Shown piece after piece: positions 8,231 to 16,543 of a DNA stretch of 64,000 nucleotides. A program made the translations under genes and the position numbers. The stretch comes from CAIWHR01 sp963708855 (GTDB lineage Bacteria; Pseudomonadota; Gammaproteobacteria; Burkholderiales; Casimicrobiaceae), in NCBI GenBank assembly GCA_963708855.1, contig CAVPUM010000005.1, forward strand, positions 82,591-146,590. The letters run 5' to 3'. The notes below the pieces were generated by a model. That model did not search any database. It saw only the letters and a program-made list of their open reading frames with translations, and was not told where the DNA came from. The stretch's first letter is position 1. Every line of letters begins with the position of its first letter.

Positions 8231-9466
8231 TCAGTGCGCGACGAGAGTGTATTGCGCGACATCGGTCGATCCGCTCGCGAAGCCTGCGATGCAGTACGCG
8301 AGATAGAACCGCCAGCAACGGATGAATTTCTCGTCGAAGCCCTGCGCGCGCACGGCGTCTGCGTTGGCATCGAATGCTTCGAGCCAGCGGCTCAGCGTTT
8401 CCGCGTAGTCCCGGCCAAACAGCTGCAATTGCGCAACGTCGAGTCCAGCCTGCGCCGCCGCCGCGGTGAAGCGCGACGGGGACGCGAGCATCCCGCCCGG
8501 AAAGATGTATTGCTGGATGATGTCGGATTGCGTGCGATAGCGTCCGAATCGTTCGTCGGCGATGGTGATGGTCTGCACGCAGGCGCGGCCGCCCGGCGCG
8601 AGGCAGCGCCGCAGCGTCGAGAAATACGCGGGCCAGTATTTTTCACCCACCGCCTCGAACATTTCGATCGAGGCCACGCCGTCGTAGGTCCCGCGTTCGT
8701 CGCGGTAGTCCCGGACGGAGAGCGTCACGCGGTCGGCAAGCCCGGCACGGGCGATGCGCTCGCGCGCGTACGCCGTCTGGGCGTCGGACAGCGACAGTCC
8801 CGTGACGCGATACCCTGCGTGCGCGGCCACCTCGGCGAACCCGCCCCAGCCGCAGCCGATCTCGAGGATGTGCGCACCCGCCGGCAACGCGAGTTCCGCG
8901 AGAATGCGCTCGTACTTCGCCTGCTGCGCGCTGGCGAGGGGTTGCGCGAGATCACCCCCGAACAGCGCCGACGAGTAGGTCATCGTCGGATCCAGCCAAA
9001 GCCGATAGAAATCGTTGCCGAGATCGTAGTGCGCAACGATGTTGCGCCTGGCTTTGCGCTTGCTGTTCGCATTGAACCAGTGCTTGAGGCGGAACAGCGC
9101 GCGTTGCCAGGCGTGGCCGTAGAAAGCGCGCTCGAGTGCCGGCTGATTGTGCGCGAGCACGGTCATCAGCGCCGGCAGGTCCGGCGTGTCCCAGCGGCCA
9201 TCGATCCAGGCCTCGGCAAAGGCAACATCGCCGCCGGTCAGAATGGCGCGCGCGAGCCGCCAGTCGCGAAACCGGAATTCGCCGCGTCCCGCGCTGTCGC
9301 CCCCCGCACCGAACCTGCGACCATGACCGTCGGGGTCGATCACGACGAGCTCGCCTCGGGCCAGGCGCGCGAGCAGGGCGAGCAGGATGCGTGCGGCGGG
9401 CGGCGCTCCTGGCGGGGGCAAGGTCGCCGTGAAGGGACGCGGATTGGCGTTCTGGTAACTGGTCAT
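8231..9466 (-). CDS. cfa: Cyclopropane-fatty-acyl-phospholipid synthase family methyltransferase
   Basis: 411 residues. The N-terminal lipid-binding domain is followed by the methyltransferase domain, with the entry motif NIVAHYDLGNDFYRLWLD, the SAM-binding loop ILEIGCGWGG, and IEMFEAVGEKYW (the active-site Glu region). It also has the QQYIFPGG segment typical of Cfa, which methylenates unsaturated acyl chains of membrane phospholipids. It is the third gene of a minus-strand operon (FAD oxidase, DUF1365 protein, cfa) with gaps of 7 bases each. The same trio occurs in other proteobacteria, where it is tied to singlet-oxygen/oxidative stress and modified (for example furan) fatty acids, so the product may not be a simple cyclopropane. 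Confidence 0.88.
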   Translation of the reverse strand: MTSYQNANPRPFTATLPPPGAPPAARILLALLARLARGELVVIDPDGHGRRFGAGGDSAGRGEFRFRDWRLARAILTGGDVAFAEAWIDGRWDTPDLPALMTVLAHNQPALERAFYGHAWQRALFRLKHWFNANSKRKARRNIVAHYDLGNDFYRLWLDPTMTYSSALFGGDLAQPLASAQQAKYERILAELALPAGAHILEIGCGWGGFAEVAAHAGYRVTGLSLSDAQTAYARERIARAGLADRVTLSVRDYRDERGTYDGVASIEMFEAVGEKYWPAYFSTLRRCLAPGGRACVQTITIADERFGRYRTQSDIIQQYIFPGGMLASPSRFTAAAAQAGLDVAQLQLFGRDYAETLSRWLEAFDANADAVRAQGFDEKFIRCWRFYLAYCIAGFASGSTDVAQYTLVAH

Positions 9467-9473
9467 CGTGGTG

Positions 9474-10307
9474 TCAACGGGAGAGGGGCGCCCGTGGCGG
9501 CGCCGGCTTGGTGAAATACGGCACGCGCTTCACCCAGAGCTGCAGCGCCTGCCAATGGATGCGCGCGACGACGCCGAACGTGAACAACCGGTAGCGCCAC
9601 GCAAGTCCGCGCGTTACGGCCGACGTGAGCGGTTCTGCCTGTCCCGAAATCCACGTCTCGAGCAGCGGCTCGCCGCCGTCGGTGTCGAAATAGTCGATGC
9701 GCGCGAGCCAGCGCGCGGTGCCGAAGTGGAAGCGGAAGGCGTAGCGGCCCTTGACGTCGCAGAACGGCGAAACGTGGAATACCTTGCGCGCCGCGAGTGT
9801 CGCCCCGCTGGCGAGCGGCGCGCCATCGGCATTCGCCAGCAGGTAGAGATGACGCTCGCCGAACGTGTTGCAGACTTCGCACAGAACGGCGCGGACGGCG
9901 CCGGCCCTGTCGTGGCAGACCCAGAAGCTCACGGGATTGAACACGTAGCCCAGCATGCGCGGAAATCCGTGCAGCACGATTTCGCCGTCGGCGGCAACAC
10001 CCTCGGCGGCGAGAAGCGCGCGAATCCAGGGCAGCAGCGGGCTGCCGTCACAGGGGCCGTGATCGCGATCGTGGAATGACACGACACCGCGCCGGTTGTG
10101 CGCGATGCCGCGGCGCCCGAGAGATGCGAGTTGCGACAGCGGCAGGCGCAGGCAGAATGCGGGATAGGTGAACGCGTGCCATGCGGGGCGCGAGCGCCGA
10201 TGCGTCACCTCGCCGTGGATGATCGCGGGCGTGGCGATCGCAAGCGCGCGCGTCCCCGCCACCGGTGTGGCGACATGCGGGGCGGCGGCGGTCCGTGCGG
10301 CGTGCAT
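9474..10307 (-). CDS. DUF1365 family protein
   Basis: 277 residues from an ATG seven bases after the preceding oxidase stop. Conserved DUF1365 landmarks are visible: HRRSRPAWHAFTYPAFCLRL at the start, RMLGYVFNPVSFWVCHD in the middle, CEVCNTFGERHLYLL, KVFHVSPFCDVKGRYAFRF and FHFGTARWLARIDYF. No signal peptide. Biochemical function is unknown; the gene almost always sits between an FAD-dependent NAD(P)-binding oxidase and a Cfa-like methyltransferase, as here, so it very probably acts on the same acyl lipid. The apparent longer N-terminus of this frame is really the C-terminus of the upstream oxidase read through a frameshift. Confidence 0.85.
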   Translation of the reverse strand: MHAARTAAAPHVATPVAGTRALAIATPAIIHGEVTHRRSRPAWHAFTYPAFCLRLPLSQLASLGRRGIAHNRRGVVSFHDRDHGPCDGSPLLPWIRALLAAEGVAADGEIVLHGFPRMLGYVFNPVSFWVCHDRAGAVRAVLCEVCNTFGERHLYLLANADGAPLASGATLAARKVFHVSPFCDVKGRYAFRFHFGTARWLARIDYFDTDGGEPLLETWISGQAEPLTSAVTRGLAWRYRLFTFGVVARIHWQALQLWVKRVPYFTKPAPPRAPLSR

Positions 10308-10314
10308 CGTACGG

Positions 10315-11586
10315 TCAGGCGGCGGCCGGTTCGCGCACCGGTGCCGGTGCGGCGATCGCCGCGAGGCGTGCGCCGACTTCAGGCCGTCCTCGTGGAAGCC
10401 ATGGCCGAGCCACGCACCCGCGTACCACGTGTGACGAAGGCCCTGCAGTGACGCGAACCGCGCCTGCGCGTCGAGCGCAGGGCCGTCCTGCAACGGGTTG
10501 CGAGTACTCGAAATCCCGGCGCGTGAGCGCGGGATCCGGGTCGAATGGCGGGTTGAGCGTCACGATGACGGGAGTCGCAAAAGGGAGCGGCTGCAACTTG
10601 TTCAGCAGGTAGCTCACCGCGACCGAACGCGATCCGTCCGGATCGTCGGCCGCGAGATAGTTCCAGGCCGCCCACGCGCGGCGCGAGCGGGGCAGCAGCG
10701 AGATGTCGGTGTGCAGCACGACCCGGTTGGGCTGGTACCGGATCGCCGAAAGCAGGCGGTCTTCGCTCCGCGTTGGATCGGCCAGGAGCCGGCGCGCCTG
10801 GTCGCTGTGGCAGGCCAGGACGACTTGGTCGAACCTTTCCACGCATCCCGCGGCCTCGACGTCGGCGCCGTGCGCGCAGCGCCGGATCCGCCGCACCGGC
10901 GTTGCGAGGCGCACGTCGGGAAGGCGCGCGGCGATCTTCGCGACGTATTTGCGGCCGCCCCCTTGCACCGTCCGCCATTGTGGCCGATTGCGGATGGCGA
11001 GCAGTCCGTGGTTATGGCAGAACCTGACGAACGTCGGCAGCGGAAAGTCGAGGATGTCCTTCCTCGGCGACGACCAGATGGCCGCCGCCATCGGCAAGAG
11101 GTACCAATTGCGCAGCGGCGCCCCGAACCTTCGCTCGTCGAGGAACTCGCCGAGCGAGACCGACCACAGCGCGTCCCGTTCGAGCAGCGCAGTGGTTTCG
11201 CGGTTGAAGCGCGCGATGTCGGTGAGCATGCGCCAGAAATCCGGCCGCAGCGCACTCCGCGGCTGCGCGAACAGCGATGCGACGCTGGTTCCCGACCACT
11301 CGAGCCGCGCGGCATCGATGCGCGCGGAGAACGACATCTCGGAGGCGACGCTCGCAACCCCCAGTTCGTCGAACAACGCGACGAGACGCGGGTAGGTGCG
11401 ATCGTTGAACACGAGAAAGCCCGTGTCCACAGGCGCGGTGAGGCCATCGAGCGTGACGTCCACCGTGTTCGTGTGTCCGCCGAGGTAGTCGTTGGCCTCG
11501 AACACGGTCACCGCGTGGCCCTGGCTATGCAACAGCCGGGCACTTCCGAGCCCGGCGATCCCGGCTCCGACGATCGCAATGCGCAC
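10315..11586 (-). CDS. FAD-dependent amine-oxidase-like protein (two frameshifts)
   Basis: About 423 residues. The dinucleotide-binding motif IVGAGIAGLGSARLLHSQGH opens the protein, followed by VFEANDYLGGHTNTVD (GG doublet) as in flavin amine oxidases and carotenoid-desaturase-like enzymes. Two compensating breaks near 10,490 and 10,376 move about 40 residues into another frame. When restored, they give the family C-terminus QGLRHTWYAGAWLGHGFHED, which places the FAD phosphate-binding end correctly. It is the first gene of the operon with the DUF1365 and cfa genes. It likely oxidises or dehydrogenates an acyl chain modified by the methyltransferase; the exact reaction is unknown. The frameshifts look like sequence errors because reading resumes perfectly on both sides. 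Confidence 0.8.
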   Translation of the reverse strand: MRIAIVGAGIAGLGSARLLHSQGHAVTVFEANDYLGGHTNTVDVTLDGLTAPVDTGFLVFNDRTYPRLVALFDELGVASVASEMSFSARIDAARLEWSGTSVASLFAQPRSALRPDFWRMLTDIARFNRETTALLERDALWSVSLGEFLDERRFGAPLRNWYLLPMAAAIWSSPRKDILDFPLPTFVRFCHNHGLLAIRNRPQWRTVQGGGRKYVAKIAARLPDVRLATPVRRIRRCAHGADVEAAGCVERFDQVVLACHSDQARRLLADPTRSEDRLLSAIRYQPNRVVLHTDISLLPRSRRAWAAWNYLAADDPDGSRSVAVSYLLNKLQPLPFATPVIVTLNPPFDPDPALTRRDFEYSQPVAGRPCARRAGAVRVTAGPSSHVVRGCVARPWLPRGRPEVGARLAAIAAPAPVREPAAA

Positions 11587-11640
11587 GTTGGCGTTCCTCC
11601 CAAGCGTTGCTTCCGGCGTTCGAACCCTCGGGTCGCCGCT

Positions 11641-12417
11641 TCATGTCGTCGGCTTGTCGGCCAGCATCCGCTCTATCGCCGAAACGAAAGCGCGCTGTCC
11701 GGGTTCCATGGCGCTGCCGAAACTCTCGATGCGTCTGCCGCTCCGGTCAACGAGGTATTTGTGGAAATTCCACTGCGGTGCCTGCCCGGTCTTCGCCACG
11801 AGCTCGACGTAGAGCGGATGGGCGACCAGACGGGTGCCCGCGGCCTTTTCGAACATCGGGAACTCGACGCCGTAGGTCGTACGACAGAATTCCGCAATTT
11901 CTTTGTTCGATCCGGGCTCCTGCGCACCGTAGTCGTTCGACGGGAAGCCCAGCACGACGAATCCGCGGTCCCTGTATTTGCGGTAGAGCGCTTCGAGCCC
12001 TTCGTACTGGTTCGTGTACCCGCAGAAGCTCGCCGTGTTCACGATAAGCAGGACTTTGCCGCTGTACTGGCAAAGCGATTGCGGCTGTCCGGTCTGCAGG
12101 CTGTTCATCGTGTGGCGCAGCAACGCGGGGCAAGCGGCATCCGTTGCGCCGGGCGGCGGCGCGACCTGCGCTGCGACGGTTGGGGGCGCCGGCACCGAAC
12201 CGGCCGCGACGAGGACGGGCGTGGGGGACGGCGCGATCCGTCCCCACGCGGTGCCTTCCGCCCGGCTATCCGGGGTCGCGAGTGCCAGCGCGAGTACGAT
12301 CGCGAAAAGAGTCATCCCGTGGCGCCCGGGCACGGTGGCGCCCGCGCACATCCGGCCGGGCTGCGCCGGAAGCAACGAAGCGAAGGATTCAGTTGACACG
12401 TTAATTGTCTTGGACAT
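11641..12417 (-). CDS. Glutathione peroxidase family protein, exported
   Basis: 258 residues from an ATG with an excellent AAGGA site seven bases upstream. The first ~55 residues contain a hydrophobic stretch (MTLFAIVLALALATPDSRAE) that looks like a signal segment, and the ATG at 12,315 is an alternative start. A proline-rich linker follows. The catalytic domain has NTASFCGYTNQ (peroxidatic Cys instead of selenocysteine), FPSNDYGAQEPG and WNFHKYLVDRSGR with the active-site Trp/Asn. It reduces peroxides with thiols (probably thioredoxin), most likely in the periplasm. It stands alone behind an AT-rich promoter region with inverted repeats, so it is probably regulated. Its neighbour is the stress-linked lipid operon. 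Confidence 0.85.
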   Translation of the reverse strand: MSKTINVSTESFASLLPAQPGRMCAGATVPGRHGMTLFAIVLALALATPDSRAEGTAWGRIAPSPTPVLVAAGSVPAPPTVAAQVAPPPGATDAACPALLRHTMNSLQTGQPQSLCQYSGKVLLIVNTASFCGYTNQYEGLEALYRKYRDRGFVVLGFPSNDYGAQEPGSNKEIAEFCRTTYGVEFPMFEKAAGTRLVAHPLYVELVAKTGQAPQWNFHKYLVDRSGRRIESFGSAMEPGQRAFVSAIERMLADKPTT

Positions 12418-12427
12418 TAATATGTCC
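12412..12427. promoter_or_regulatory. Inverted repeat over the glutathione peroxidase start
   Basis: GGACAT-TAAT-ATGTCC covers the ribosome site and start codon of the peroxidase gene. A second repeat, TTGTC-cat-GACAA, lies ~45 bases upstream beside the -35 element. The surrounding ~100 bases are strikingly AT-rich for this genome, as expected for an operator/promoter region. Confidence 0.45.
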
Positions 12428-12435
12428 TTGCGCTA

Positions 12436-12464
12436 AGAATACTAGGTTAATAAAGAAATGTCAA
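12436..12464 (-). promoter_or_regulatory. Sigma-70 promoter for the glutathione peroxidase gene
   Basis: Read on the minus strand, TTGACA (12464-12459) is followed by 17 bases and TATTCT (12441-12436). The predicted start of transcription lies only about 12 bases before the ATG. On the plus strand a second TTGACA at 12393-12398 with ATTAAT 17 bases on could drive the ferritin-like gene in the other direction. Confidence 0.55.
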
Positions 12465-12603
12465 TCTTTTGTCCATGACAATATAAGATTGGCTAGCTAT
12501 CCCAATTTGATCGCCCGACGTCAGCCGGCCTACGGCCTCCGCTTGGCGTTGTGAGATGTTGGGCCATCGTACAATCCGCCACTGAGGTCAACCAAGGACG
12601 TCC

Positions 12604-13431
12604 ATGCTCTATCCCGAACTCTTCCGGGCCCTGGAAGGAGTGCGCTGGAATCTCGAGCATGACGTTCCGTGGAACTCGTTCGACGGCGCCCTGCTTTCCG
12701 ACGAGCAGGCGCGAACGATCAAGATGAACGCGATCACCGAGTGGGCGGCATTGCCCGCGACCGAAATGTTCCTGCGCGACAACCGGCACGACAGCGATTT
12801 CAGCGCCTTCCTGTCGATCTGGTTCTACGAGGAGCAGAAGCACTCGCTGGCGCTGATCGAGTACCTGCGCCGGTTCCGGCCCGCATTCGTTCCGACGGAA
12901 GCCGACCTGCACGCGGTGCGCTTCGAGTTCGACCCGGCGCCGCCGCTCGAGACCCTGATGCTGCACTTCTGCGGGGAGATCCGCCTCAATCACTGGTACC
13001 GGCGCGCCGCCGAATGGCACGCCGAGCCGGTGATCCGGCGCATCTACGAGTTGATCGCGGGCGACGAGGCGCGCCACGGCGGGGCCTATCTGCGCTACAT
13101 GAAGCAGGCCATCGAGCGCTGCGGAGACGAGGCGAGGCGCGCGTTCACCAGGATCGGCGTGCTGATGGCGAGCCCGCGGCGCGCCGGTAAGCCGTTGCAC
13201 CCGACGAACCTGCACGTCGCGCGGGCGCACTTCCCCAACGATACCGTGCAGAGCCGCCTCCCCGATCCGGCCTGGCTCGAGCGCTGGCTCGACGGCCAGA
13301 TCCGGTTCGACATCGAATGGGAAAAGCGCGTGAGCGCGATGATCCTGCGCAACCTGTCGTCGCTGTTCGGACAGTCGTTTGCGTCCGCACAGGAACTCAA
13401 CCGCTACCGCAAGTCGCTCGCGCCCGCGTGA
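12604..13431 (+). CDS. Ferritin-like diiron protein (acyl-ACP-desaturase-like)
   Basis: 275 residues, nearly all helical. The metal ligands of a diiron carboxylate protein are readable in order: a Glu in TEWAALPATEMFLR, the ExxH pair in FYEEQKHSLALI, a Glu in CGEIRLNHWYRR and the second ExxH in AGDEARHGGAYL. This E...ExxH...E...ExxH pattern is that of soluble acyl-ACP desaturases and ribonucleotide-reductase-like oxidases, not of iron-storage ferritin. The substrate is unknown. Its stop overlaps the GTG start of sauS (GTGA), so the two are translationally coupled, which points to a job in the same pathway. It could be an oxygen-dependent step or a repair function. Confidence 0.7.
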   Translation: MLYPELFRALEGVRWNLEHDVPWNSFDGALLSDEQARTIKMNAITEWAALPATEMFLRDNRHDSDFSAFLSIWFYEEQKHSLALIEYLRRFRPAFVPTEADLHAVRFEFDPAPPLETLMLHFCGEIRLNHWYRRAAEWHAEPVIRRIYELIAGDEARHGGAYLRYMKQAIERCGDEARRAFTRIGVLMASPRRAGKPLHPTNLHVARAHFPNDTVQSRLPDPAWLERWLDGQIRFDIEWEKRVSAMILRNLSSLFGQSFASAQELNRYRKSLAPA

Positions 13432-14846
13432 AACCCATCACGTCGCCTGATGCCGCGGTGGCCGCGCTCGTCGCGCGGGCCCGCGCCGCGCAGCGCCAGT
13501 TCGAGACCTGGACGCAGGAACGCGTCGACGAGGCGGTGACGGCCGCTGCGTGGGCGATCGTCGAGCCCGGCCGCAACCGCGCGCTCGCCGAACGCGCGGT
13601 GCGCGATACGGGGCTGGGCGACGTCGCCGACAAGATCGCGAAGAACCGGCGCAAGACCATCGGCCTGCTGCGCGATCTCAAAGGTGCGCCGTCGGTGGGC
13701 ATCATCAAGGCGGACCCCGCGCGCGGCCTCGTCGAGATCGCGCGGCCGGTCGGCGTCGTCGCCGCGATCACGCCGTCGACCAATCCCGGTGCGACGCCGG
13801 CGAACAACATCATCAACGCGCTCAAAGGGCGCAACGCGATCGTCCTCGCGCCGTCGCCGAAGGGACAATCGACACTGGCGCTGCTGCTGGAATTCGTGCT
13901 TGCCGAGCTCGGCCGGATCGGGGCGCCGCGCGACCTCGTGCTGCAGCTGCCGGCGCCCGTCACCCGCGAGCTGACCTATGCGCTGATGCGCGAGGCGGAT
14001 CTCGTCGTCGCGACCGGCTCGCAGACCAACGTGCGCGCCGCGTACGAAAGCGGCACCCCGGCGCTCGGCGTCGGTGCCGGCAACGTGGCGGTGATCGTCG
14101 ACGCGACGGCCGACGTGGCCGCGGCCGCGGAGATGATCGCCCGCTCGAAGACCTTCGACCACGCGACCTCCTGTTCGTCGGAGAACAGCGTGATCGCGGA
14201 CGCGACCGTGTACGACGCGCTGGTGGCGGCGTTCGCAGTGGAGGGCGGGGTGTTGCTCGATGCCCGCGAAGCGCGGCAGCTGGAGGCCGCGATGTTCGGC
14301 GGCGGCAAGCTCGCGCCGGAGTTCGTCGCGCAATCCGCAGGCACGATCGCCGCGCGCGCGGGGCTCGACCGGCCTGCCGCCCGCGCCGCGAGGTTTCTGA
14401 TCGTCGCGGAGTCCGGCGTTGGTCCGGAGCATCCGTTCTCCGGCGAAAAGCTGTCGCCGGTGCTCGCACTCTATCGCGCCGAAGACTTCACGACCGCGGC
14501 GGCGCTCGCCGAGCGGCTGTTGCGTTACCAGGGTGCCGGGCACTCGGTCGGCCTGCATACGACCGTGCCCGGACGCGCGCTGGAACTGGGACTCACGCTG
14601 CCCGTCTGCCGCGTGATCGTCAACCAGGCGCACTGCTTTGCCACAGGCGGCAGCTTCGACAATGCACTGCCGTTCTCCCTGTCGATGGGCTGCGGCACCT
14701 GGGGCGGCAACAGCATCTCCGACAATCTCAATTACCGGCACTTCCTCAACATCACGCGCATCGTGCATCCGCTGCCGCCGGAGGGCGTCCGCGAGCCGAC
14801 CGACGCGGAATTCTTCGCCGACTACCGCCGGAAGCACGGGCTGTAG
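13428..14846 (+). CDS. sauS: CoA-acylating aldehyde dehydrogenase, probable sulfoacetaldehyde dehydrogenase
   Basis: 472 residues from a GTG that overlaps the stop of the upstream gene. The protein is of the EutE/AdhE-type acylating aldehyde dehydrogenase class: AAITPSTNPGATPANNIINA (CoA/NAD-binding loop), VATGSQTNVRAAYESG, GVGAGNVAVIVD, catalytic Cys249 in ATSCSSENSVI, and the late GGSFDNALPFSLSMGCGTWG. SauS of sulfoacetate degradation belongs to this class and reduces sulfoacetyl-CoA to sulfoacetaldehyde, the substrate of Xsc. The following acyl-CoA ligase gene and the xsc gene 8 kb upstream support that role. Other C2 or longer aldehydes cannot be excluded from sequence alone. Confidence 0.7.
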   Translation: MKPITSPDAAVAALVARARAAQRQFETWTQERVDEAVTAAAWAIVEPGRNRALAERAVRDTGLGDVADKIAKNRRKTIGLLRDLKGAPSVGIIKADPARGLVEIARPVGVVAAITPSTNPGATPANNIINALKGRNAIVLAPSPKGQSTLALLLEFVLAELGRIGAPRDLVLQLPAPVTRELTYALMREADLVVATGSQTNVRAAYESGTPALGVGAGNVAVIVDATADVAAAAEMIARSKTFDHATSCSSENSVIADATVYDALVAAFAVEGGVLLDAREARQLEAAMFGGGKLAPEFVAQSAGTIAARAGLDRPAARAARFLIVAESGVGPEHPFSGEKLSPVLALYRAEDFTTAAALAERLLRYQGAGHSVGLHTTVPGRALELGLTLPVCRVIVNQAHCFATGGSFDNALPFSLSMGCGTWGGNSISDNLNYRHFLNITRIVHPLPPEGVREPTDAEFFADYRRKHGL

Positions 14847-14859
14847 GCGGTCCTTCCGT

Positions 14860-16422
14860 ATGGCGACATTGCGGGACGTCATCGACCGGCACGCCGCGGC
14901 GCAGCCCGATGCGTCCTTCCTGTTCGCCCCCGAGCCCGGCACGGGGCTCACCTATGCGGGTTTGCGCGCGACGGCGCGGTCGCTGGCTGCAGATCTCGCT
15001 GCGCAGGGTATCGGGCCGGGCGAGGTCGTGTCGTACATGCTGCCGAACGGAATGGCGGCGGCGGGCGTCTTCCTCGGCGCCATGTACGGCGGCTACGTCG
15101 TGTCGCCGGTCAGCCTGCTCGCGCAGGACGCGCTGATCGAGCACACGCTTGCGCATTCCGAAACGAGGATCGTGTTCGCCGCGCCCGAGTTCGTCCCGAG
15201 GCTCCGGTCGATCATCGCCCGAATCGGCGGTCGCGCCATCGTGCGGCCGACATCGCCCGACGACCTCGAATTGGGTTCCGCTTCCGGGGATGGATCCGGC
15301 CACGTGCCCGGAGCGACGACGCCGGCGATGCTGATGTACACGTCGGGGACCACCGGCACGCCCAAGGGCGCGCTCCTGTCGCACGGCAACCTCGTGCACG
15401 CCGGGAGGGCCGTGAGCGCCGCGCACCGGCTGACGCCGTCCGACCGCGTCCTGAGCTCGCTGCCGCTCTACCACGTCAACGGCCAATGCATCGCCACGAT
15501 CTCTCCACTGGTCTCCGGCGGGAGCATCGTGATGCCGCACCGCTTCAGCGTGTCGCAATGGTGGTCGCTGGTCGAACGCTATCGGCCGACCTGGATCAAC
15601 ATCGTCCCGACGATCATCGCCTACCTCCTCAACGGCCCGGGCCTCACGGCCGCGCAGGCCGCCGCCTGCCGCGGCATCCGTTTCGCCCGCTCGGCGTCGG
15701 CGCCGCTGCCGCCCGAGCACCACCGGGCATTCGAAGCGCGATTCGGGATTTCCGTGCTGGAGGGCATGGGGCTCACCGAGTGCGCGTCGGTCGCCTTCGC
15801 GAATCCGCTCGACGCAGGCGCGCGCAAGATCGGCTCACCGGGACTTCCCCTGGGAATGGAGGCGCGCGTCGTCGCGCCCGACGGGGCCGAACTCGGCGTC
15901 GGCGCCCGCGGCGAGATCGAATTGCGCGGCGCGAACGTGATGGTCGGCTACCACAAAGACCCCGAGGCGACGGCGCGAACGCTGCGCCCCGGAGCGTGGC
16001 TCGCGACCGGCGACCTGGGCTACCGGGATGGCGACGGCTTCTATTTCATCACCGGTCGTCTGAAGGAGCTCATCATCAAGGGCGGCGAGAACATTGCGCC
16101 GCGCGAGATCGACGAGGCCCTGTTGCAGCACTCCGCGGTGCTGGAGGCGGCGGCCGTCGGCGTTCCGGATCCCGAGTACGGGCAGGAGATCCTCGCCTGC
16201 GTCGTGCTGAAGCCGGGCAGCGCATGCGCGGAGGCCGATCTGCGCGCCCACTGCCTGGCCACGCTCGGCCGCTACAAGACGCCCAAGGCGTTCCGCTTCC
16301 TCGCCGAGCTGCCGAAGGGGCCGTCGGGCAAGGTGCAGCGGCTGAAGCTGGCGGAGGTCGTGGCGCGCGTGGATGCGCAGGGCGGCGGCAACGGGGCGCC
16401 GCAAGGGACTCCTGGCAGTTGA
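14860..16422 (+). CDS. sauT: AMP-forming acyl-CoA ligase, probable sulfoacetate-CoA ligase
   Basis: 520 residues, 13 bases after sauS. The ANL-superfamily landmarks are all present: the phosphate loop MYTSGTTGTPKGALLSHGN, GMGLTECASVAF (A5), TGDLGYRDGDGFYFITGRLK (A7/A8 with the hinge) and the C-terminal catalytic Lys in LPKGPSGKVQRLK. It activates a carboxylic acid to its acyl-CoA using ATP. In Cupriavidus necator, SauT activates sulfoacetate and SauS reduces the product; the same gene order here suggests the same job. The substrate is inferred from context. Cytosolic, and in one operon with sauS and probably the tctCBA genes. Confidence 0.72.
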   Translation: MATLRDVIDRHAAAQPDASFLFAPEPGTGLTYAGLRATARSLAADLAAQGIGPGEVVSYMLPNGMAAAGVFLGAMYGGYVVSPVSLLAQDALIEHTLAHSETRIVFAAPEFVPRLRSIIARIGGRAIVRPTSPDDLELGSASGDGSGHVPGATTPAMLMYTSGTTGTPKGALLSHGNLVHAGRAVSAAHRLTPSDRVLSSLPLYHVNGQCIATISPLVSGGSIVMPHRFSVSQWWSLVERYRPTWINIVPTIIAYLLNGPGLTAAQAAACRGIRFARSASAPLPPEHHRAFEARFGISVLEGMGLTECASVAFANPLDAGARKIGSPGLPLGMEARVVAPDGAELGVGARGEIELRGANVMVGYHKDPEATARTLRPGAWLATGDLGYRDGDGFYFITGRLKELIIKGGENIAPREIDEALLQHSAVLEAAAVGVPDPEYGQEILACVVLKPGSACAEADLRAHCLATLGRYKTPKAFRFLAELPKGPSGKVQRLKLAEVVARVDAQGGGNGAPQGTPGS

Positions 16423-16543
16423 TGCGCGGCCTCCGGCCCGGTACATTGCAGCCAGAGAGCCGATCCACGGCCACCGTCGACGAGCTCCACGCCGTGCGAC
16501 GGACTTGCAACTGGTTGCGGTCCCAACCCAACAGGAGGTGGCG

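Noticed and set aside
12457..12475. Pho box (ATGTCAA-N4-TTGTCCA) before the glutathione peroxidase gene
   Set aside because: Each half matches poorly compared with the pstS and ppk boxes, and the overlap with the -35 element explains the similarity.
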